Source: Bacteroidales bacterium (lineage in GTDB: Bacteria; Bacteroidota; Bacteroidia; Bacteroidales; UBA3824). From it: 64,000 bases of DNA. The stretch covers positions 1-64,000 of the forward strand of contig JAEERW010000006.1 in NCBI GenBank assembly GCA_016286055.1. The letters are read 5' to 3'. Below are positions 51,972-60,108 of the stretch, in pieces; the stretch's first letter is position 1; each line of letters begins with the position of its first letter. Position numbers and translations under genes: made by a program. Below the pieces are notes generated by a model that saw only the letters and a program-made list of their open reading frames with translations, had not been told where the DNA came from and did not search any database.

Positions 51972-54704
51972 ATGAGCGACAAAAAGCGCGTTTATCTGTT
52001 CGGCGACAAGAAAGCAGAAGGCCGTGCAGATATGAGAGAATTGCTTGGCGGTAAAGGCGCCAACCTTGCAGAAATGAACCTTATCGGCGTTCCCGTTCCT
52101 CCGGGATTCACTATCACAACCGAAGTTTGCACCGAATATTACGAAAAGGGCAAAGACCAGGTTGTTAGCCTTATCAAAGACGATGTAGAAAAAGCCGTAA
52201 AACACATCGAAAGTCTTACAAAAACCAAATTCGGTGACGCATCTAACCCATGCCTCGTTTCGGTACGCTCCGGCGCACGCGCCAGCATGCCTGGTATGAT
52301 GGACACCATCCTCAACCTCGGTCTCAACGACACAGTAGCAGAGGGCATGGTTAAGAAAACCAATAATCCCCACTTCGTATACGACTCGTATCGCCGCTTC
52401 GTGCAGATGTATGGCGACGTGGTACTCGGCATGAAACCCGTCAACAAAGAAGATATTGACCCGTTTGAGGCCATCATAGAAGAAGTTAAAAAAATCCGTG
52501 GCGTAAAACTCGACAAAGACCTTTCGGTTGAAGAACTCAAAGACCTTGTAAAACGTTTTAAAACAGCCATCAAGCAACAGACTGGTAGCGACTTCCCCGA
52601 TGATCCTATGGAGCAGCTCTGGGGTGCTATCTGCGCAGTTTTCCGCAGCTGGATGAACGAGCGCGCTATCCTTTACCGCAAAATGGAAGGTATTCCCGAC
52701 GAATGGGGTACAGCCGTTTCGGTAATGGCAATGGTATTCGGCAACATGGGCGACACTTCTGCCACAGGCGTATGTTTCAGCCGCGACGCTGCCACTGGCG
52801 AAAACCTTTTCAACGGCGAGTATCTCGTTAACGCTCAGGGCGAAGACGTTGTGGCAGGTATCCGCACACCTCAGCAGATTACTATCGAAGGCTCTAAACG
52901 TTGGGCTCAGCTCCAAGGTATATCTGAGGAGGAGCGCAAATCTAAATACCCCTCTATGGAGGAGGCAATGCCCGAAATTTACAAAGAGCTTGACGAAATA
53001 CAGACAAAACTCGAAAACCACTACCGCGATATGCAGGATATGGAGTTCACCGTTCAGGAAGGCAAACTCTGGTTCTTGCAAACTCGTAATGGCAAACGCA
53101 CTGGTACTGCCATGGTTAAAATCGCAATGGACTTGGTTCGCGAGGGTCTTATCGACGAAAAAACAGCCATCATGCGTTGCGAGCCTCAGAAACTCGACGA
53201 ACTTCTCCACCCAGTGTTCGACAAGGACGCTCTCAAAAAGGCGAAAGTTATCACACGTGGTTTGCCCGCAAGTCCCGGTGCTGCCTGTGGACAAATTGTA
53301 TTCCACGCCGACGACGCTCAAGAATGGCGCAAGGACGGCAAGAAAGTGGTGATGGTTCGTATCGAAACCTCTCCCGAAGACCTCGCAGGTATGTCGGCAG
53401 CAGAAGGCATTCTTACGGCACGTGGCGGTATGACATCTCACGCCGCAGTTGTGGCTCGTGGTATGGGCAAATGCTGCGTTTCGGGTGCAGGCGCCATCAA
53501 CGTTAACTACAAAAACAAAACCGTTGAAATCGAAGGCGTTACCTACAAAGAGGGCGACTTTATTTCGTTGAACGGTTCTACCGGTCAGGTTTACGCCGGA
53601 CAGATTCCCACCAAGGCAGCCGAACTCAGCGGCGACTTCAAAGCCCTGATGGATCTCTGCGACAAATATACAGTGCTTCAGGTTCGCACCAACGCCGACA
53701 CTCCCCACGATGCAAAAATTGCCCGTGAGTTTGGCGCAAAAGGTATCGGCTTAACCCGTACCGAGCACATGTTCTTTGAGGATCAGAAGATTGTGGCAAT
53801 GCGCGAGATGATTCTTGCCGACACCGTTGAGGGTCGAGAAAAGGCTCTTGCCAAACTTCTTCCTTACCAGAAAGCCGACTTCAAAGGTATCCTCGAGGCT
53901 ATGGACGGCTTGCCAGTTAACATCCGTCTGCTCGACCCGCCTTTGCACGAGTTTGTTCCTCACGATCTTAAAGGTCAGCAAACTATGGCCGACCAGATGG
54001 GCGTAAGCATCGACGACATCAAGAAACGTGTTAACTCGCTTGCTGAAAACAACCCGATGCTCGGACACCGTGGCTGCCGTCTCGGAATCACATTCCCCGA
54101 AATTACCGCTATGCAGACCCGCGCAATTCTTTCGGCTGCTTGCGAACTCAAGAAAGAGGGCAAGAATCCCAAACCCGAAATTATGGTTCCGCTTATCGGT
54201 ATCCTTTACGAGTTCCGTCAACAGAAAGAAATCATCGAGAAAACTGCCAAGGAAGTATTTGCAGAATACGGCGTAACAATCGAGTTTGAAATCGGAACAA
54301 TGATTGAGATACCTCGTGCTGCCCTTACCGCTGACCGTATCGCTACCGAGGCTCAGTACTTCTCGTTCGGTACCAACGACTTGACACAGATGACATTCGG
54401 ATACAGCCGCGACGACATCGCTTCGTTCCTCCCAGCATACTTGGAGAAGAAGATTTTGAAGGTAGACCCGTTCCAGGTGCTCGACCAGCACGGTGTAGGT
54501 CAGCTTATCGAAATGGCTGTAGAAAAGGGTCGCAAGGTACGTCCCAACCTCCGCACCGGTATCTGTGGCGAACATGGTGGCGAACCCAACTCGGTTAAGT
54601 TCTGCGCCCGCGTGGGTATGAACTATGCAAGTTGCTCGCCGTTCCGCGTTCCCATTGCACGTCTTGCTGCTGCACAAGCCGCTGTGGAAGATTCTATGAA
54701 GTAG
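51972..54704 (+). CDS. ppdK: Pyruvate, phosphate dikinase
   Basis: Interconverts pyruvate, ATP and phosphate with phosphoenolpyruvate, AMP and PPi. The 910-residue length is standard. The N-terminal ATP-grasp domain is marked by GGKGANLAEM and VSVRSGARASMPGMMDTILN; the phosphohistidine swivel domain has GGMTSHAAVVARGMG (His near 490); the C-terminal TIM barrel carries HMFFE, GHRGCRLGI, and the catalytic Cys in TGICGEHGG near 867. It complements the PPi-dependent PFK at 25 kb. It has its own promoter and terminator. Confidence 0.98.
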   Translation: MSDKKRVYLFGDKKAEGRADMRELLGGKGANLAEMNLIGVPVPPGFTITTEVCTEYYEKGKDQVVSLIKDDVEKAVKHIESLTKTKFGDASNPCLVSVRSGARASMPGMMDTILNLGLNDTVAEGMVKKTNNPHFVYDSYRRFVQMYGDVVLGMKPVNKEDIDPFEAIIEEVKKIRGVKLDKDLSVEELKDLVKRFKTAIKQQTGSDFPDDPMEQLWGAICAVFRSWMNERAILYRKMEGIPDEWGTAVSVMAMVFGNMGDTSATGVCFSRDAATGENLFNGEYLVNAQGEDVVAGIRTPQQITIEGSKRWAQLQGISEEERKSKYPSMEEAMPEIYKELDEIQTKLENHYRDMQDMEFTVQEGKLWFLQTRNGKRTGTAMVKIAMDLVREGLIDEKTAIMRCEPQKLDELLHPVFDKDALKKAKVITRGLPASPGAACGQIVFHADDAQEWRKDGKKVVMVRIETSPEDLAGMSAAEGILTARGGMTSHAAVVARGMGKCCVSGAGAINVNYKNKTVEIEGVTYKEGDFISLNGSTGQVYAGQIPTKAAELSGDFKALMDLCDKYTVLQVRTNADTPHDAKIAREFGAKGIGLTRTEHMFFEDQKIVAMREMILADTVEGREKALAKLLPYQKADFKGILEAMDGLPVNIRLLDPPLHEFVPHDLKGQQTMADQMGVSIDDIKKRVNSLAENNPMLGHRGCRLGITFPEITAMQTRAILSAACELKKEGKNPKPEIMVPLIGILYEFRQQKEIIEKTAKEVFAEYGVTIEFEIGTMIEIPRAALTADRIATEAQYFSFGTNDLTQMTFGYSRDDIASFLPAYLEKKILKVDPFQVLDQHGVGQLIEMAVEKGRKVRPNLRTGICGEHGGEPNSVKFCARVGMNYASCSPFRVPIARLAAAQAAVEDSMK

Positions 54705-54732
54705 TAATGGGTTATTTTATATGAATTATTAT

Positions 54733-54765
54733 TGCCTGGTGGGGTATCCCTGCCAGGCTTTTTTT
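54733..54765 (+). terminator. ppdK terminator
   Basis: GCCTGG (54734-54739) pairs with CCAGGC (54753-54758), extended inside by GGG/CCC, followed by T7. Confidence 0.85.
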
Positions 54766-54770
54766 ATGTA

Positions 54771-54795
54771 AAAAAGCCGGATATCACTATCCGGC
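54771..54795 (-). terminator. Perfect hairpin with T run on the - strand
   Basis: GCCGGATA (54776-54783) pairs perfectly with TATCCGGC (54788-54795) around a TCAC loop; the A run at 54770-54775 becomes a T run on the - strand. No - strand gene reads into it from the right until beyond 56.8 kb. Confidence 0.5.
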
Positions 54796-55074
54796 TCAGA
54801 TGTCTGTTGTGAAAAATTATGGGTAAATTATGGAAAATGAATTCAATTGCTATATTACACACCTATCTTGTGAATTATTATTTGCAACTATCTGTATTTG
54901 TTGTATTTATATCATTTTTTACGGAGCGCTGTTAAAAAAGTTTTAAGAATATGCGAATATTTTTGCACTTTTTTGGGGTGGATATTGTTTATAATTTCTT
55001 AATAGAAAAATAAAAAGTGCTTATTTTTAAATATTTCTTAATCACATTTTTCAAATCAAGTATAACGGGCTATA

Positions 55075-55082
55075 TATCTTTG
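55075..55082 (+). promoter_or_regulatory. sulP promoter -7 element
   Basis: TATCTTTG, 81 bases before the GTG start. Confidence 0.55.
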
Positions 55083-55163
55083 CGCCCTGAATGGCAAGGA
55101 CTTTTGCTGCCGTTCGGTTATTAGCGAACTTATTGATAAACATTTGATTAAAATTATAAAACA

Positions 55164-56822
55164 GTGGAAAAGATCTTCAGCCCAAAATTGTTTTCGGTAT
55201 TGCGCAAAGGATATTCTAAAAAGATGTTTCAAACCGACTTGATGTCGGGCATAATAGTTGGCATAGTAGCCCTTCCGTTGGCTATTGCATTTGCAGTGGC
55301 ATCGGGAGTCTCGCCAGAAAAGGGTCTTATAACCGCTATCGTTGCTGGATTTATTATCTCTTTTCTTGGAGGAAGCCGCGTACAAATCGGCGGTCCTACT
55401 GGTGCTTTTATTGTGGTGGTGGCTGGTATTGTTCATCAATATGGAATGTCTGGATTGTTGATTTCCACTGTATTAGCAGGTATTTTGCTTATTCTTTTTG
55501 GACTCCTTAAATTTGGTTCGGTTATCAAATTTATACCTCACCCATTGGTTGTGGGCTTTACTTCGGGTATTGCGTTGACTATTTTTACCACACAGATCAA
55601 AGATGCTTTTGGACTTTCGATTTCTGGCGATATTCCTGCCGATTTCATTGGTAAGTGGGGAGCATATATCGCCAATTTTAACACCGTAAATTGGACAGCA
55701 TTGGCGATTACTTTTGTTACGATATTTACTTCGCTGTTTTTTAAGAAGATAACCGACAAAATTCCGGGTTCGTTTGTAGCTATTGTGCTCACAACTGTTT
55801 TGGTGGCAGTTTTCCATCTTCCAGTAAGCACAATTGAAACAGTTTTTGGTCAAATTCCTTCATCGTTTAGCGTTGAGTTTCCCGATATCGATTGGTCGCA
55901 GATTGGTAATTATATTCAGCCGGCTATTACTATTGCGGTTTTGGGTGCAATAGAGTCGCTACTGTCGGCTGTGGTTGCCGACGGTATGATTGGCGGTAAT
56001 CACCGTTCAAATACCGAACTGATTGCCCAAGGTATAGCTAACATAGCATCTCCAATTTTTGGAGGTATACCTGCTACTGGCGCAATTGCACGTACTGCTA
56101 CCAACGTTAAAAACGGCGGTCGCACTCCTGTAGCGGGTATTGTCCACGCTTTAACTTTGTTGTTGATAATGCTCTTCTTTGGGCAATACGCCAAACTTAT
56201 TCCTATGTCGTGTCTCGCTGGCGTGCTCATTGTTGTGGCTTACAATATGAGTGAGTGGCGTTCGTTTGTGTCTATAACCAAAGGCTCTAAGTATGATACT
56301 GTTATATTAGTTGCAACGTTTTTGATAACCGTTTTGGTAGACCTTACAGTTGCAATTGAGGTGGGTATGGTGATGGCTTGCTTCCTCTTTATGCAGCGTA
56401 TGTCAAAACAGTGTCAGGTGCTTACTGTTACCGAAGGTACCGACCCTTTGGAAAATTACTCGTTCTTGCCTCAGGGTATCGATGTGTACGAAATATCTGG
56501 TCCTTTCTTCTTTGGCGCAGCTAAAAAATATCGTGAAATTCTTCGTGGATTGGCGTCGGCTCACAAAGTTAAGGTTTTGGTGATTCGTATGCGCCACGTG
56601 CCTTTTATGGATAGCACCGGCATCAACAATTTTAGTGCGGTAATCGATGAGATTCACGCTGTAAATGTTACCATAGTGCTTTCTGGTGTCAACGAGAGTG
56701 TGCGTTCAGAACTTGAACGTTCGGGACTTGCCGACAAACTCGACAAACTTAATATCTGCTCAAACTTCGACATAGCTAAGGAACGCGCCAAAGAGGTGTT
56801 GCATGAGATTGAAGGGCGTTAA
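55164..56822 (+). CDS. SulP-family inorganic anion transporter
   Basis: A 552-residue SLC26/SulP transporter. The membrane domain opens with FQTDLMSGIIVGIVALPLAIAFAVASGVSPEKGL and contains the QIGGPTGAF substrate-site motif and GGIPATGAIARTATNVKNGGRTP; a cytosolic STAS domain covers about 435-550 (MDSTGINNFSA). Substrates of such proteins include sulfate, bicarbonate and dicarboxylates; the actual anion is not evident. The start is a GTG at 55164, since the conserved N-terminus begins there. Confidence 0.93.
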   Translation: MEKIFSPKLFSVLRKGYSKKMFQTDLMSGIIVGIVALPLAIAFAVASGVSPEKGLITAIVAGFIISFLGGSRVQIGGPTGAFIVVVAGIVHQYGMSGLLISTVLAGILLILFGLLKFGSVIKFIPHPLVVGFTSGIALTIFTTQIKDAFGLSISGDIPADFIGKWGAYIANFNTVNWTALAITFVTIFTSLFFKKITDKIPGSFVAIVLTTVLVAVFHLPVSTIETVFGQIPSSFSVEFPDIDWSQIGNYIQPAITIAVLGAIESLLSAVVADGMIGGNHRSNTELIAQGIANIASPIFGGIPATGAIARTATNVKNGGRTPVAGIVHALTLLLIMLFFGQYAKLIPMSCLAGVLIVVAYNMSEWRSFVSITKGSKYDTVILVATFLITVLVDLTVAIEVGMVMACFLFMQRMSKQCQVLTVTEGTDPLENYSFLPQGIDVYEISGPFFFGAAKKYREILRGLASAHKVKVLVIRMRHVPFMDSTGINNFSAVIDEIHAVNVTIVLSGVNESVRSELERSGLADKLDKLNICSNFDIAKERAKEVLHEIEGR

Positions 56823-56870
56823 TAATAAAATAAGTATAATAAGAATGTGAAATGTAAGGACAGTGCTTTT

Positions 56871-58010
56871 TTAGGCATTGTCCTTATTTTCTTTTTTGCT
56901 GATAAGTTTCTTTACGTGCTGCATCTGCTTTTCAAGTTTGTCTACTTCACGAGTGAGTTCGTCGGTAGATGATGACATGGCCTGGTTGTGAACCTCGTTT
57001 AGAGAGTCTACCACTATGCCAACTATCAAGTTTACAAGAATATAAGATGCAAAGAGGATAAACGTGCTGAAATATATCCACGCTAATGGGTTGGTTTCCA
57101 TTACACCGAGCGTGATGTTCATCCAGTCGTCCATGGTCATCAGCTGCAAGAGTGTGAGAAATGTGCGGTGCAACGATGAAAAATGTTCGTCGCATTCGCC
57201 GTAAAGCTCCACGCCGGTGATTCCGTAAATATAATACAGTAGGATAAAAAACAAACTTGCCCACGAAATCTGCGGCAGCGAGTATAGCAGTGCTTGCAGC
57301 ACACGTTTCATATTTGATATGCCCGAAGCCACACGCAATAGCCTGAGCTCTCGCAAAATACGTATTGCGCGTGCGCCCACAATGCCTTCTAATCCAGTAA
57401 AGAAGCTGAGCGACGATATAACAGTAACTATAAGGTCAAAAATGTTCCATCCTCGGTCTTCGCATGTGAAAAATTCCAACGGCTTTTTTCTGCAAAAAAT
57501 TCTTATAACTATCTCAATTATAAAGATAATTATACTGATGTCGCAAAAATGGTTGAGCCATATTTCGGTAGGAGTGTTGTCTTCGGTGTAGGTCATTACG
57601 CCTGCGGCGATAGCGTTGAGTATGATAAGTATGGTGATGAACAGAGCGCCCGCCTTTTCGAGTTTTTCGCGGCGGTTGGATTTTTTGTTCAATGCATTTT
57701 TTGATTGCAGCGGAGCTGAGTTTTCGGCATCGTAGCCGTTTTTGTCGTATTGTTTGAGATTTGTGCCTTCGATAAAAAGGCAATGGTCGTCGATGATTTT
57801 TACAAATTGCCCTATCTCTTTTGAATAGGTGTTGAGCAGTTCGCCGTCTTCGCTGTATGTCTTGTAACCATCAGCGGTTTCGGTGATGAAAAAATTTGAT
57901 CCACTAGCGAGTATTTTGCCTTCTGGTAGTGGTGGATGTGATATTATTTTGCCGTCTAAACTGTAAATTGTTAGCCGGTTGCTGTCTTCTTTGATGTATG
58001 CTATCGCCAT
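56871..58010 (-). CDS. Voltage-gated cation channel (NaChBac-like) with N-terminal repeat region and TMDDW filter
   Basis: A 379-residue six-helix channel subunit. Voltage sensor S1-S3 lie at about 121-207; S4 is RAIRILRELRLLRVAS with Arg at 214, 217, 220, 223 and 226, every third residue. The pore helix and filter read LTLLQLMTMDDWMN (285-298). Sodium channels of this family have TLESW; the engineered Ca-selective CavAb has TLDDW, so D294-D295 suggest calcium preference. A C-terminal coiled coil (349-372, ELTREVDKLEKQM) fits tetramer assembly. Residues 10-100 hold three units spaced exactly 36 residues apart (SLDG, SEDG, DKNG), like WG or propeller-type blades, which is unusual for this family. 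Confidence 0.85.
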   Translation of the reverse strand: MAIAYIKEDSNRLTIYSLDGKIISHPPLPEGKILASGSNFFITETADGYKTYSEDGELLNTYSKEIGQFVKIIDDHCLFIEGTNLKQYDKNGYDAENSAPLQSKNALNKKSNRREKLEKAGALFITILIILNAIAAGVMTYTEDNTPTEIWLNHFCDISIIIFIIEIVIRIFCRKKPLEFFTCEDRGWNIFDLIVTVISSLSFFTGLEGIVGARAIRILRELRLLRVASGISNMKRVLQALLYSLPQISWASLFFILLYYIYGITGVELYGECDEHFSSLHRTFLTLLQLMTMDDWMNITLGVMETNPLAWIYFSTFILFASYILVNLIVGIVVDSLNEVHNQAMSSSTDELTREVDKLEKQMQHVKKLISKKENKDNA

Positions 58011-58112
58011 TTCATTATTTATTTTGACTGCTAAGATACGATTTTTTTTTACATAATTGTTAATTATTCTAAATTTTTTGCTCAGTTAATAGAAAAACTA
58101 TAATTTTGATTG

Positions 58113-58127
58113 TTGTAATTATTACAA
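58113..58127 (+). promoter_or_regulatory. Perfect 15-base palindrome upstream of the aldo/keto reductase gene
   Basis: TTGTAAT-T-ATTACAA, 7-base arms around one base, 16 bases before the ATG. A TTTG element stands five bases upstream of it (58105-58108). It looks like a dimeric repressor operator at the promoter; the regulator is unknown. Confidence 0.5.
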
Positions 58128-58142
58128 AAATTATTTGATACT

Positions 58143-58982
58143 ATGGACAACTTTGTATTACAAAACGGTGTCGAAATACCCTCCATTGGTCTCGGCACTT
58201 GGGAAAACAGAGATGAAAAATCCGTGATAGAAACTATTTCAGCGGCAATAGAAATCGGTTATCGCCATATCGACACTGCTTCTGTATATGCCAACGAAAA
58301 GTTTATTGGCAAGGCCCTCAAAAATGCAGGCGTGGATCGCCACAAACTTTTTATTACAAGTAAGGTTTGGAACACAGAGCGAGGATACGCCAAAACTATG
58401 CGTGCTTTTGAGCAGACTCTCAACGACTTGCAAACCGACTATCTCGACCTTTATCTTGTTCATTGGCCAGCTTCGCCTTCTAAATACGAAAACTGGGCTG
58501 AGCTCAATGCAGAAACATGGCATGCACTCGAAGACCTCTATAAAATGCAGAAAGTGAGGTCGATAGGCGTTAGCAATTTTTGGATTCACCATTTGGAGCC
58601 GTTGCTCAAAATTGCCAACATTATTCCTATGGTAAACCAGATAGAATATCACCCTGGATACCGTCAAAACTATGTTGTGGACTACTGCAAGGCGCACAAT
58701 ATGCTTGTGGAGGCGTGGAGTCCGCTTGGCAGGGGCAAGATGTTTTCTGTTCCCGAACTGGTGCAGATGGCTGCCAAATACGGAGTTACTGTGGCGCAAT
58801 TGTGCGTTAAATGGTGCTTGCAAAACGGAGTGTTGCCGTTGCCCAAGAGCACTAAGCCTGCACGTTTGAAAGAAAATGCCGATGTTGACGGTTTTACTAT
58901 TTCTGCCGCCGATATGCAGGTGATCAACAGCCTCCAGATGGAAAGCAGCTCGGGACAATTCCCCGATGAAATTGATTTTTAA
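58143..58982 (+). CDS. Aldo/keto reductase
   Basis: An NADPH-dependent carbonyl reductase of 279 residues, AKR5 / 2,5-diketo-gluconate reductase type by motif: GLGTWEN, GYRHIDTASVYANE (catalytic Asp and Tyr), FITSKVW (Lys), LYLVHWP (His), and PLPKSTKPARLKEN for cofactor binding. The true substrate, probably an aldehyde, is not predictable. A palindrome just upstream suggests induction, and a small barrel-type protein gene follows 19 bases later. Confidence 0.92.
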   Translation: MDNFVLQNGVEIPSIGLGTWENRDEKSVIETISAAIEIGYRHIDTASVYANEKFIGKALKNAGVDRHKLFITSKVWNTERGYAKTMRAFEQTLNDLQTDYLDLYLVHWPASPSKYENWAELNAETWHALEDLYKMQKVRSIGVSNFWIHHLEPLLKIANIIPMVNQIEYHPGYRQNYVVDYCKAHNMLVEAWSPLGRGKMFSVPELVQMAAKYGVTVAQLCVKWCLQNGVLPLPKSTKPARLKENADVDGFTISAADMQVINSLQMESSSGQFPDEIDF

Positions 58983-59001
58983 TAATTTATAACTATACAA
59001 G

Positions 59002-59544
59002 ATGAAAAAAGTACTAATTATTTTTGCAGCGGTATTATCGCTGAGTATCTGTGCTTCTAAACAGTCGTATGCGCAGACAGTTTTTGACGTAGGCAATCTT
59101 GGTATGAACATTGGTTTCGGTATCAATGATGGTGATGAAAATATTTTTCAGCCTTCGTTTAATTTTGCACTTGATTATGGTTTCCTTGGCGGTATTATCA
59201 ACGGCAAGGGCTCTATCAGTGGTGGTGGTTATTTTGGCATAGCCCACGGTTCTAAAACAGTTGGAGGTGTAAAGCTTAAACATGGTGCATGGCAAATAGG
59301 TACTCGTGGTGCTTTCCATTATCAATTTGTTCCTAATTTGGATACTTATGGATGTATTTCTGTTGGTTATCTTCATTGGAATCACGAATGGGACGACAAC
59401 CACAACAATTATTCAGGTCATGAGTTCAAAGTATTCCCCACAGCTGGTGTTCGCTATATGTTTGGCACTTGCGGTGTGTACAGCGAGCTTTCGCCTTGGA
59501 ACGATGTTGCCCTTGTTAAATTAGGTGTGACATTTATTTTCTAA
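59002..59544 (+). CDS. Small outer-membrane beta-barrel-like protein
   Basis: A 180-residue protein with a signal peptide (cleavage near QSYAQ) and a body of alternating, glycine-rich strands ending ALVKLGVTFIF; the terminal Phe and aromatic girdle are typical of outer-membrane barrels. No specific family is identified. It probably shares a transcript with the aldo/keto reductase and ends at a strong terminator. Confidence 0.72.
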   Translation: MKKVLIIFAAVLSLSICASKQSYAQTVFDVGNLGMNIGFGINDGDENIFQPSFNFALDYGFLGGIINGKGSISGGGYFGIAHGSKTVGGVKLKHGAWQIGTRGAFHYQFVPNLDTYGCISVGYLHWNHEWDDNHNNYSGHEFKVFPTAGVRYMFGTCGVYSELSPWNDVALVKLGVTFIF

Positions 59545-59566
59545 ACAGAAATAATCAAAATTATTG

Positions 59567-59598
59567 TAGAGACGTGCCTCGGCGCGTCTCTTTTTTTT
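59567..59598 (+). terminator. Terminator after the barrel gene
   Basis: GAGACG (59569-59574) pairs with CGTCTC (59585-59590), followed by T8. Confidence 0.85.
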
Positions 59599-59605
59599 AT
59601 GTTTT

Positions 59606-60067
59606 TTAAAAAAATATTCCTGCCGAAACCCTCAGCAAACAATCTTTGTCAAACCATTCTGTGCCAACATCCAACACATAATTGATACGGCGAAGAAATC
59701 CTGTTTCTATACCTAATGCTGTGGAAAATGTGGCGCTACCATTCTTATTCCCCGACACATCGGCATTGTAGCCTCCGTTGACGAATACTGCCGGCATTAT
59801 GTTTTTTTTGCCCAAGGGACGTATCCTGAGGCTTGCCTCTATGGGAATGAATGTGTTGTCGGCTAAGACTACACCTGTTTGCGTGCCTACCGAAAAATGA
59901 TTTTCTAAGTTGTAATAAAATGTTGCACGGATAAAAGGATTGTAATCTTCTGATTTGATATTGATTCCTGCTGCTGCTTTGGTGGTAAACCATCCGTCGT
60001 CGCTTTGTGCCGAGCAATTAATTGTAAGAAAAATCGCTAAAAATGCAGTAAATGTTGCTGTTTTCAT
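59606..60067 (-). CDS. Small exported beta-strand-rich protein
   Basis: A 153-residue protein with a signal peptide (cleavage near NCSAQS) and strands consistent with a small barrel (FIRATFYYNLENHFSVG, YVLDVGTEWFDKD, ending RVSAGIFF). The terminal Phe-Phe resembles an outer-membrane insertion signal. It is convergent with the gene at 59002, with only the terminator between them. Function unknown. Confidence 0.7.
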   Translation of the reverse strand: MKTATFTAFLAIFLTINCSAQSDDGWFTTKAAAGINIKSEDYNPFIRATFYYNLENHFSVGTQTGVVLADNTFIPIEASLRIRPLGKKNIMPAVFVNGGYNADVSGNKNGSATFSTALGIETGFLRRINYVLDVGTEWFDKDCLLRVSAGIFF

Positions 60068-60078
60068 AAAATCTCTAA

Positions 60079-60086
60079 TATTTTTG
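60079..60086 (+). promoter_or_regulatory. B3/B4-domain gene promoter -7 element
   Basis: TATTTTTG, 22 bases before the ATG at 60109. Confidence 0.5.
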
Positions 60087-60108
60087 CAAAGAAATAAAAA
60101 ATCTGTTT

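Larger units (their letters stand above)
54705..55163. other. Long gene-free region between ppdK and sulP
   Basis: No credible frame is seen in 459 bases. It holds the ppdK terminator, a second hairpin facing the other way at 54771-54795, an AT-rich middle, a + strand TATCTTTG promoter at 55075-55082, and a leader with overlapping hairpins at 55088-55125. Confidence 0.6.

Noticed and set aside
51966..53708. A 580-codon open frame on the - strand across ppdK
   Set aside because: It lies wholly antisense to the highly conserved ppdK gene, has no family match or promoter, and arises from the codon bias of ppdK.
53751..54677. A 308-codon - strand frame in the second half of ppdK
   Set aside because: Antisense shadow of the conserved PEP-binding domain; composition (rich in Cys, His, Phe) is unlike a real protein.
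59567..59598. Possible dispersed REP-like palindrome
   Set aside because: Similar GAGACG...CGTCTC hairpins occur as dispersed repeats elsewhere, but only one copy is seen here and it is fully explained as a terminator between convergent genes.
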